Notes under the pieces: generated by a model
Told to the model about the DNA's origin: nothing
The model's input: the letters and a program-made list of their open reading frames with translations, nothing else
The model's database searches: none
NCBI GenBank assembly: GCA_023053545.1
Contig: JAKZAN010000002.1
Location: forward strand, 11,342,790 to 11,406,789
Source of the DNA: Lepidurus packardi
Lineage: Eukaryota > Arthropoda > Branchiopoda > Notostraca > Triopsidae
DNA: 64,000 nucleotides
Reading direction: 5' to 3'
Position numbers and translations under genes: made by a program
Shown: one piece after another, positions 28,001 to 40,000 of the stretch
Layout of the letters: each line of letters starts with the position of its first letter
Numbering within the stretch: position 1 is the stretch's first letter

Positions 28001-31000
28001 CATGTTCTTCCAAAATGCCTTCTGACTTACTGGATTAACCAGACTATGAAAAGGTAAGACTTTATTTTTTAAACTCTGCTCTGGCAATCCTTTTAGATGT
28101 TAAAACTCCTTAAAACATCAAGATGTTAAAACTTTTAGAATGAGATGGTCTAAAGTAAATTGACCCAGACGGACTTAACGAAACGTAATCGAAGGAATCC
28201 TAATGAAAATCTTAATCTTAAGGAAAGAAAGGAATCTTAACGAACGGTATTAAAGACGCTCCCATGAAACTTATCTTCGCCTCCCAATTTGTATTCAACG
28301 CGTCTTTCGACTCGGGAGTAAAATAACGGATTTTCGGGTTTAGGAAGTAAGCCAACCACGAAAGTTTTGTGTTTTTATTTTTGCCCAGTAAGCCTTTTTT
28401 GGTCGTTTTTCTTAGATTCTTGCTATAATATTCAAGTTAGCGGTTTCGGAGGAGTTATGCATGGTCTAGCTTGAGAAACAAACGGAATTCTTTGCATCAC
28501 CTGTACCGGTGCAGGTCCCTAACGAGCTCTTTCGTCCTTTTTCATTCCATTTCCTCTGCATCAACTATAATAATCCCTTTTTTGCCACAGTACTGCCAAA
28601 ACTTCTCTTTTTGCCAAACTCAACAGCTTATAGCTCCTCAAGGGAAAACTATTATATGCTCAAGTGTTCCACTTTATGGTCAGGAAATTCTATCAAAATT
28701 TCTTTGGAAAACCTGCAAGTTCTTCACTCCAGGAGCGAAACACGTTACAACCGGCGGAAGTGATCGATGGCATTAGATTCTATAAGATTGCCTCGGGCTC
28801 TAGAAGAGGTCTGATCCTTCTCACGATAGGAGTAAGCCATCGGAATTGATCCATATCCCGTCCGCCTATTATACAATGTCTATACATAGAGTGGAACACT
28901 TGAGATACATATAGATACATCTATCAACGTTTGTAAACATGCGAAATCAAAAAGTTGGGGACAAGTTTGCAAAGTTATTATAGTTTGCCATGTTTGCAAA
29001 AGTACAGTTACATCCTTTCTACACAAGCATTCTCGGAGCAGCAAATAAAAGGGCAAACACAGGTTTGTAGCCAAATGACCGACTCACCTTCGGGTGTTGA
29101 ATATTCTCAGAAACAAAAAACACCGTGGCACCTCGCCATATGCCCCACATTCGCGTCTTTTTACATACCAAACTAGCCCAAATCTTACCAGAACCTTCCC
29201 CACCACCAACACAATAATAAGGAGTGTTCGATGACGCCGAAGGAAAAACGACCACGCGTTTGTCGTTGATTTTCCCATGTCAACTAACGCTCGCCTCCCA
29301 TCCTATTTTCCTAATTCACTGGTCCTTATTGTCTCCCTCTTCACCTCCGAAGTGCCAAACAAAATAGGATTCCACTGTTTCCAGGAAACGAACCGAACCA
29401 AAAATAAAGTGGTATCGCGATCCTAAATCTGTTTGCATTTGTCCGGAAGACAAATTTACTGCACAGGCATAGAAAAATTACTGTTTTTGAGCCATCAACG
29501 GAGAAAAAGAATTCGGCTATTCAGCCTGCCCTGCATGATAAAAACAGCCAGTGGCCTTTGCAGACCCCACCACTGGACTGCATACGGCTAAAAGGGAAAA
29601 ATTGCTGAAAGAGAATAAATTTGCCTTTGGGTTGATGACCCTTCTCCGTTCACAAGATTCCTCGCCAAGCGTACCAAATTTATGTGCCTTTTACAGGCTT
29701 TGACTCGTATCAACTGTGTGTATAGCCAGAGCCCACCCAAAAAAATAAATTAAAAAAAAAGTGTCTTTGTGTCCCAGCCATGCATGGTAATCATCCAAGC
29801 CTAATCCAAAACCCATCGGACAAGTTTTAACTGACCCATGTCATAAAAAGTCTGTTGACTTGCCTTTTAACAGGACAAATACGAACCCAGGCCAATAATA
29901 AGAAGTTGCAAATGGCACTTTCCCGTTTGCGAGTTTTTCCTCCAACAACTAGTTTATGAGCAATTCGACGGCTTTTTAAATACAATTTTCATACTTTTTA
30001 AGAAGAAAAAAGGTGCTGAAAAAAAAAATGAATAAAAGACTCAAATTACGCACTAAAAATTGCCCTCGTTAAGATCTGGGTATAGGCTATCATTACTCGT
30101 GACTTGAACATCACTAGTTTGGTCTGCTATATGCTATGGTTAAGCGCAAGCCAATTTAGCCCTTTTTTAACCTCGAAAAAACAGGGTGTGGCACAAGCAA
30201 ATCATTGTAATCTAGCTCTAGATCTGGGTCATCTCGTTTGCTCAGCACGCAAAAGATCCAAGATGCATTCCTTGTATAAAGATCTTTTGAACGTCAAAAC
30301 TTTGCCCGTGACATAAACATAAATACATAAGTAATATACTGTACAATGCCATAATTATGGTATGGATGCTGTGTAAGAATGGCAACCCAAACCACCAACG
30401 ACAAAGGAAGCAAGTCTAGCTCTGAATGGCACCCACTTTGCCTAGCCTTTTATAGAATCAACCCCCAAAAAAGGATAATGATGATTTGAATTTAAGCACG
30501 GCCGCTACGGTGTATAACTGCTAAGATTGCAGAGCCTTCAATTACGTTTCTGATGGCTCTGTCAACAGAAGAAAGAAAAAAGAAGCAAATGAGAAAGAAA
30601 AGAAAAAGTAATATCTGTTTTTCCGCTTTCATTTAGGGAGTTGGAAAGTTTGTGAGTTCCATAGTAAATTCGCGAAAAAGGAACCAAACAAACTAGAGCT
30701 GAAGCCCGTTTTACACCGTTCTTGAAGCTGACATGGAACTGCGATTCAACTTGTCACGGAGTGTGTTGTTGTCGCTGACATTTGTGTGCTTATTAGTCCA
30801 AGGTTTTAGTCCCAACGGTCCTTTCCAAGACCTGAATCCCATTCTGGACCCCATCGACGATGCGGACTACTTGCGAAACTCCCTAAATGATAAACTAAGG
30901 CAGCAATTCCGTCCATGTGCTCAAGTGCTACCCGGATTAGATCTGCCTTGCCAATGTGCCCAAGACGAGTGGAATGGCACGTTGGTCAACTGCGACGAAC

Positions 31001-34000
31001 TCGTCTTTGTTGGCGATTTCCCCGTGCTCCCTTTCCGCTCAAAGATCCACGGATACAGCCAAAAACGTGCTGGCTACCAAACGCTGTCCTCGCAGCTCTT
31101 CACAGCTTCCGATATCCCTTTGCGGATCCTAGATATTTCCCACAACAGTATCAGTCGCTTGACCGAAAGGCTCTTTGAGGGCGTGGACGATACCTTGGAG
31201 GAACTTTACCTGCAGCATAACTTACTCGGCGAGCAGCAGCTCAATCCTATATTTACGACGAATGAACTCCAGCAATTGCGCAAATTACGGGTCTTGGATT
31301 TAAGTAGCAATGGGATTAAAGCTCTTGACGACGGGTTACTTCACCACTGCGAGCAGCTCGAAGTAAGTCACGTTTTCTCCCAAACGTCAATCAAACTTTC
31401 GTTTTCGTTTTCGCTAACAAATATCTCGCGTGCTGCTCTACTAACTTAATCTCCATAAAATCCGTATCTCCTCATCTTTTGAGTCGCCGCTTTTGTTTGG
31501 ACAAACAAAAGGAGACATTGCGGAGACAAAGCGAAAACGTGCCACATTGTTGTTTTTTTCTTTCCCTAACTTGTGGATATCAATCTTCGTTACAGGAGTT
31601 GCATCTGGAGCGCAATAGCTTGTCACGCGTTCCGACTCGCACTCTTCAAGGACCACCCCAACTCCACTCGCTGCATCTCCAACTCAACCGAATAGGTAAA
31701 AAGAAAAGCTGCGATTTATTCTTTCCGACAAGGAAGGTCCTTTCAACATCACAAATCCTCTGACAAGTGGGCAATAACGGTTACTAGCCCCCAAGAAATG
31801 GATTATAGGGGTAAAGAGGAGTTGGGTCAAGGTGCAAAGGTCGAGGAAATCCGGAACTACTAAAGAACCTTCAACTGGGTCACATCTTAGAGCCTCTTCC
31901 TAAACGTTTTTGATAGCATCTATAGGTAGATTCGTGAACTGGAACATGACGTGCCCAGCATCGGGTTATCATTTGGAAACATACTTTCTTCTCTTAAAAA
32001 GGAAAGGAAAAAGGGAGGTTCAAACTACTGACGATGTAGATCCACGCATTTACGATACGGTTGACTGCTCAAGAAGAGCGTCTCCGAGCGAGCGTCTTTA
32101 ATTGCGCTTGGTCACAGAATTCGGTACCGTCCCAACACCAATGCACTGCAATGGGACAGATAATGGGGCCGGGAAGAGTTTAATTTCAACCACAGTATTT
32201 TCTCGGGTTCCAATAGGTAAGGGCTAACTGCTAGTGTTACGGAAAGTTGGCCCCAACCTGTTCAACCGCAGAAACAATTGGTCTGGTCGTAATACTCGCT
32301 GGCGTGTTTCCGGTCTCACGCATGAAACCACCAAAAACTGCAACAGTTGGGACGACTGGGGAAGAACTCTTGGATCCGAAAAACAAAAAAACAGAAATTG
32401 AACGAGTTTCTGACTCACTCGCGCAGCAGCCGGCGACCTATAGGCCTACATTCCTGATCCAAAGCCTTAGTAACCTCAGCACTTGACATCCCTCCCTATA
32501 GCTTCCTGTGCCCCTTTAAAAAGTCTTAAAGAAAAGAGATCTCATCTAAGATGTTTTCCCCTGAACAGTTTATCATGAAATTAACCTACAAGACATAAAA
32601 TAAAGAACAGTTAAGCTCACACTTACATACATCGACCCGGATACGTTAAAAAGGGGCTTGTGGGCCCATATAATAATTTGAAAAATAAATCGTTCCATAT
32701 TTTATCTTTTAACTTTTAACAGCATGCGTTCAGTATGTCGAGCAAATGCTTCTAGGGCCTAGAAAACCAAACATAAAAAGGACCTCACGAACTCTTATAC
32801 GGTCAAGTTGGAAAACAAAGGAAAACCGCGGGATTCATATTTCATGCCTCATTTGAATTCCACTCCCTTAATTCCGAAATTGAAGACCATCCCCACCCAA
32901 TTTGACAACTGAACCATAACCGCTTTCTATCCATTGTTTCTACAGTGAACATTCCTAAAGATGCCTTTCCGACTCCACTGACGTTGCTGAAGCTTAATAT
33001 ATCACACAATGTCATTTCCAAGATTGAAGGTGGGGCTTTTGAGGGACTCGTTGCATTGCAACAACTGGACTTGCGATATAATAAACTCCTACATCTAAGC
33101 GAGCAAGCACTTGAAGGTAAATTACAAATAAAACCAATTTTTTTAAATAAAGTATAAAAAGAAGAAATTGTATGCACAACTAAATGAATTACCCTTAGGC
33201 TTGAGTAAACTGGACGAATTAAACCTGGACGACAACTTTTTTTCGGCAATACCCATCAACGCGTTACGGAAAGCACCTCAACTTAGACGACTTTCGTTGG
33301 CTTCTAATCTGATTCAAGTAAATCCAGTTTTGTTTTCAAATAGCTTCTGGCTTTTTATTTTCTAATGAGATAATTAATCTTAGGGCTTGGAATCGAGCAG
33401 TTTAGATTTACCTCGGCTTGAATACTTGGATCTGAGTCGCAATAACATTGCGGATTTGCCTCAAGATACCTTCGTGCGCTTAGAAAAGCTCAAAACCCTC
33501 GTGTTTAGCGTCAACACTTTACGCAAAGTAAGTTATAAAAAGAACTCGTGAGACTTTACAGAGGAGCCAAAAAACTAACCCAAGACTGGACAAACAGGTA
33601 GAAGAATATGCCTTCAAGGGTTTGGAAGGACTGGAAGCCATCTTCCTGGATGACAACAACATCCTGCTGGTCCCGCAACCCGCGTTGCAGCATTTGCGCA
33701 TGCTCAAGACATTATCCTTGGCATTCAATCGAATCGCTGTGGTTTCTTCGGAATCCTTCTCAAATAATACTGCTTTGGAAGAAATTTCCCTGAGTTTTAA
33801 CGTCATCCGCGAACTGCCCGCTAATAGCTTCGGACGCTTGCTCCGCCTCAAACGCTTATACTTGAGAGGCAACCAACTTGTAAACGTCAACAATAAAATC
33901 TTTGGCGAAGCCGCTGGACAACTGCAAGAACTAGACTTGGGTTACAACAAAATCTCTCAATGGACTCCTTTAAACTTGCCTTCTGTACAAACTTTGCTTT

Positions 34001-37000
34001 TGGACTACAACAACTTGACCGTCTTCGCCAATGGGAGTCCTTTCGCCGGCTTGGAAGCTCTGGTACGACTCAATCTGAGCTACAATCGTCTGGAAGCCTT
34101 ACCGTCAGCAATCTTTCAAAGGTTACCACGATTAACAACCCTGGATTTGCGCAACAACCGGATATCGAAACTACCAGCAGGGTTGTTCCAGGGACTACCC
34201 AAATTGGAACTGCTTTACCTCCAAAACAACGACATCAAAGTGCTGGAATCTTTCGCGGTCGCCAATTTACCTAACCTCTTCTACGTCAATCTGGCGCGCA
34301 ATGCACTGACAGTCATTCAAGACCAGGCAATCGACCAAGTTCCGCAACTGAAGCGCCTCATTTTGAAACAAAATCGTTTGGACCGTTTCGGTCCACTGAA
34401 GCCTAACAACGTGACAGAACTAGACCTCAGCTTCAACCAACTCTCATGGGTGACGAGCAATACCTTGGCCAACATGACCCGCTTACGAGTACTGGACCTT
34501 AGTCACAATATCCTTCGTGGCTTTCACGAAAACGCATTGCGGGACTTGCGTTTTGTTCAGAAAGTGTCGTTGGCTCATAATAAGCTGGAAACGTTGGGCG
34601 AATTCACGTTTGGCAAACTATTTTGGTTGCGGAGCGTCGACGTCAGCCATAACGGACTCACGAACATCAGCGAAGCGGCCTTCCAGCAGTCGCCGCAGTT
34701 GCAATTCATCAATTTGGGCTACAACCGACTGCGAGGGTTGCCGGATCATCCCTTTGACGGTTTGGTCCGACTCAATCTCAACTTGGAGCATAACCGCCTC
34801 TCCAAGTTGGCGCCAACCATCTTCGAACGTTCTCGGGTTCAAAAGCTGCAGTCCATTTTCCTGAACAACAACTTTTTCGAAGCTTTGCCCGTGGAAGCCT
34901 TGCAGAAGCAATTCTTCTTCTTGGATCACGTCAACATGGCTCATAACCGCATCCGCGAAATCCCTTCCGACTCTAATTTACTGGTCACAGCCAAAACTTT
35001 GGACTTGTCTTTCAACCCGTTAACGGAAGAAGCCATCGACAATGTCTTGTCCGAACCCAAAACGGTCAAGTATCTCAACATGGCGGGGACAGGCATCACC
35101 AAAATGCCCCTTTTAGAAACACCCTTTTTACGCCATCTCAACCTTTCTTCTAACCGGATCGACCTACTCACGGAAGCCTTGTTTCAAAAACCGAGCGCCT
35201 TGGAAGTGGCTGACCTTTCCCATAACCGAATTTCCCAACTCAGCGTCGGGTTAGCCAACGTATGGGCCAAACTGCCACATCTGCAAGAGCTCTACTTGTC
35301 CCACAACCCCATCACACAAATCCAGAAAAGCGACCTCGCTTCTTTACAATCTTTACGCGTTCTGCATCTCGATAACTTGCCTGATTGTACAAAACTCGAG
35401 TCGCAAGTCTTTGCTCAGTTACCAAGCCTGCGTGAGCTTTGGTTGTTCGGGTGGCCCAGACTGGACGCTTTGGATGCCCGGGCCGTGTTGCGGCATTTTA
35501 ACACTCTGGAATCGGTGCAACTCGAAGTAACCGAAGCTTTGCTCCAGGACCAGCTCAGTCCAGCGTTTCTACCTCGCTTACGGGTAATCCACGTCCATGG
35601 GCGCGGAGGGTTGCGGGCCGTTTCCCCAGCGGCCTTAGCGGGTACTTCCAGTCCGGACTTGAAGTTCGTCCTCCACGACACAGCGGTGACTAGTTTACCC
35701 GCTTCTTTGTTATTTCCTGTCCCGATGTCCACCCATTTGCACCTAGACGTTGCCGGAGCCAAATTGGGCGTCCTCAGTCCTCAGTTTCTGGCGGCAGCCG
35801 ACAACCATGGTCCTTATCTGAAGCTCACGGGCTTAAAAGAAAACCCCATCTTTTGTGACTGCAACGCTCGGCCTTTCCGCCGCTGGCTCAAGAACCGCGT
35901 CGCCCAGGCCTTGCATCTCACGTCCCCGAGCAATTCACGTCGCCCGCGTCAGTCGGGAGTCGGCGTGTCTTTTGCGGTTGTTGGCAACCCGGAAGACCTG
36001 AACCTCGAAGGCGGATCCATGAATTTCGACCCCGATTTTGACGGCGTCATTACTCATGTGGATCGGAACGTCTTGGTACGGGTGCAATCCAGTTTAAGCG
36101 GCTTAGGTAGTACGCCTAACTTCGCCAACCGTAGCCATACCCCAGTCTCTACCGACGGCGAAGGCGAAGCTCAAGTGTGGGTCGTAACTGTCGAGCCCAG
36201 CGACGTGACTGTTCCACCCTCTCCGATCCCGAAACCAGCCCCTGCAATGGTAGGATCGCCAGATCCACAGTCTCGGGACGATGAAGATTCTCAAGAAGGC
36301 AACGAAACGTCGGAAAACGAGTTGGATATGGATCCTGATGTGGGTGAATTCGCAGCAATTGCTTGCTCGAGTCCCCCCGCGTTGCTCGGCGTGCGGCTAA
36401 TCGACATGGCCGAAGAGGAATTGAGCTGCGAAGGTAAAGGGCACGGTGAGGTGGTCCCCGCTGTTCCCAACGATAACGACGTCGACGTGCCCGACACCAT
36501 GGAAATTATGGTAGCGGCCAGGCCACGACCTTTCACCCCACCCCTTCTAGCCGTTCCATCGAGCCACCCATCGATGGAAGTCGTAAAAGAAGACAACGAA
36601 TTCCAAGAAGAGCCCGTCATCATTTGGAAAGAAAACGATATCCCGCAGGGGAGTCAATCCTCGGGCAAGTCCAAGGACCACTCGATTGACGGTAAGGCGC
36701 AGAAATTAAAATACCTCCCACAAGAACAATGTACCTTTTTCAACTCGAACTATTAACTTAAATAATTGTCTGTTTGTAACCCTTACTGGGTTTTAGATCC
36801 TAAAGGGACGTCCGCTCAAGGTTCGGCCAACAAAGCCGACGCGAATCCGAGCTTGAACAATATGGACGCCCTAATTATCGGCATCGTCGGAGGCGTCGTC
36901 GCTTTTATAGCTATCCTCATCATCATCATCTGCTTGGTGCGGCTGCGGACCGGAGGGAGACCGTACCAAGGCGGCCCTTTAGCTGGTCCGCTCGCTTTGC

Positions 37001-40000
37001 GACACAAGGACAAGTGCACTTGCCTAGCTCATTCGGGCGGAGGACAACCCCCCATGTTGTGCCATTGTGTGCCCGGTTACCCGGGTCACGCTTTGCACGG
37101 CCATGGCCCTCATCTTCCACAGGCGCTATCCTTGCCACCACTCCATGGCCATGGCCACCCCCATGGCCACGGCACAGCGGGGAGGTCAAGTTTGTACAGT
37201 GCCCTCCCACCCCGCAAAATGCTCCCTGCACCTCCTACGGCTCCCGCATCATTGTTAGCGCCTCGCAGCGTCATAAGTACGGGAAGTCGGAGCAGCTTTT
37301 ACCCTCCCATACCTTACTACGTCACATTTCCGCCCGAGAAGGACAAAGAGCATCGGTAGTCATCTACCCCTACAAGACCGCTAACGCGAACTCGAAGACT
37401 ACCTAAGAAATGCGTAGCTTTGGACTACGATTCAAGATTGAATGTGCTTTTGACAAGTGATACAGAAAAAGAATTACCGGGGATTTTTTCAGTTGCAGTG
37501 CAACGTGTGCGGGTACGATAATGATGTCAGTGTTCAATTAATTGTACAATAAATTATTGTCCCTAAGTTTACTGTCTTTTTTTTTTATCTCGAAAAGGGT
37601 TTTTAACATCACGCAATACTCCAGCAAAATGTTGGAACAGTAGCGAACTTCTTATTGCTACATGGACTTTGCAAATTGACCAATCACATTGCTTTTTTAT
37701 TTTACTTTATTGATTGTTTAGACCAGTGGTCTTCAACGTGGGCGCTACCGCCCACTTGTGGGTGTTTTGAATTTTTCGGTGGGCGATTAGCCCGTGGTGG
37801 GCGGTAGGGGCGCTGGGCATAAAATGCCCGGCGAATGATTTACCAATTTTACTTGAAAGGTAAACTACAGAGTACTTGTTTTCTCTTCAAGATTCAGTAC
37901 CATTTTATTACCTAAAGCTTTAAAAGCACTACAGACTTGTGTGTATGGGGGGGGGGGGATGGATTTGCCCTAAACAGGAACAAGAACATCATCTTTGCGC
38001 TCGGATTTATACTTCTCGAAGGGGAAAAGTTTAAGCAAAGGGAGAGCTTTCCAGGGCGCCTTCCTTTTCAAGCGAAGTATACGAAACTACTCCACACGAC
38101 CGGCTGGTTATAATCTTCGTTATAACTCTTCGTTATAACTCTTCGTTATAATCACAGTATAGAGGTTTCACAGTATGCTAACAGGGCATCTTCCAATGTT
38201 GAGGTTTTCTGACGACCTTCTCGGTCCCCAGAGTAATATTCAGGTAAAAGGCCAGAAAATGAAAGTGTACATTCGCAAACCTCCCAGTGCAGTTCAAAAA
38301 AGGTCACGACGGTTTACAAAGCGCGTAATTTAAATCTATTGCTTTGAACTATGTGAGCTTAAAATAAAAGATGAATTAACTAGGTCAAAGCACAACACGT
38401 ATACACATTATAGACTATTTCGCGTTACCCAGGTTGCACCACGAGGAGGCAGTCTATTTTTCAACCCATACATAGGTGTTTTATAGTATACAGGTTTAAC
38501 CCCATATACTATAAAATACCCATGTATATTAATGTCTATATGTGTTGTTATGACTATTTATGTCTATATACGAGTTATCCATTACATTGGTACTTTACAA
38601 CTATTGGTACTTTACAACTATTCCTAAATGTTACTAACTTTTGCAAGTTTAGTATTTTTCTTAACACGTTTAACTACGGCTCTTTCTGCTACAGCTACAT
38701 TTTCTTCTTTAAGTGTATAGTAAATCCTAACTCGAACGAATAAATTAAAAAAATAATCAACTGGAAAAGCTTCGCATGTCAATTCAGATAAACCAAGCAG
38801 TTTAAGTTTAGCAACAATAACACTAACTATCCCTGGCTCACAAAAGGATTCCTGATAAGTTTCCTGAAAAACGGACTCACTTTGTGAACGTGAAAAACGG
38901 ACTCGCACAATGTGAACGTGAAAGAGATTACCGTGAGACTTTAATACCAAGATCCATCATAATCATTTCTGGGAGAAAAACTTTCGAATTCGCGCAATGC
39001 TAGTCGAATCGTACGTCAGCCCCAAACTCCCTAGACAGAAAGGTCACCAATCCCCGTTTTGTGAATGTTTTGTTCTCTTTTCGAACCCTTTTTGTAGTAG
39101 ATTTGGAATGCCTACTTCTGGGGTAGGATGGGCAAGTCTGTGAATCCATCCCTCCTATGTTCCTTGTTACCCCCACATCCTCTTGAGACCGAGAAAGTCG
39201 TCTTAATCCCTTTACATCGGAAGATACCCCCAGTTACCATACTGTGAAAACCTTTATACTGTGGTTATAATCTTCGTTATAACTTTCAGAAACCTTATGT
39301 GCAACCTATCTGCCATGTAAAACAAACTACATTAGTAACGAGCCATGGAAGTTTTCTCTGTGTTTTATGTACTCGGATTGAATTCGAAGTTCATCGAAAT
39401 GGTTGTATTAAGAAAAAAAAGTCATTTGATATTCTGGAATATAAAAATATAAGATTACTAAAAAAATTAATAATGATGTTATATTTAAAAAGCTTATGTA
39501 TATGGTAAATTGACGTAATTTTAGTCATAATATTTTATCTTCGTAAAAATAGTCACAGGGGGGCGCTGGAAGGTTTTAACTTTGGAAAATTTGGCAAAAG
39601 TGGGCGGCGGCCCAAAAAGGTTGAAGACCACTGGTTTAGACCAATCCTGAGATTTAAAGGATACTTCTACACTTAGGTAAGGTTCTCAACCCGATATCCC
39701 TTCTAAACTCACCAGTTAATGAAAGGAGCAGGTTATTAAATTAAGTAACCTGTTCATTTAATTGACTTTGGAGTTTAGATGGAATTTCCCTACCTAAGCG
39801 TCGTAGTGGCTAAAAATAACAGTAAAAATAAGTAAAATAAATAACAGAAAAATAAAAATAACAGGATTGGTCTGAACAACGGGAAATCAATGTGCTTGGT
39901 CAATTTGCAAAGTCCATGTACCGATCAATAAGCATTCCTTACTTTACTGTACAGTCCTACCTACCGACATTTCCCACAAGGTTACGCGGGAACTGTTAGC

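Noticed and set aside
36291..36623. Antisense open frames over the artichoke-like gene stalk
   Set aside because: They are produced by low-complexity coding sequence on the plus strand.
37724..39633. Transposase gene inside the hAT-like element
   Set aside because: No frame longer than about 110 codons and no hAT or BED-type motif is visible.
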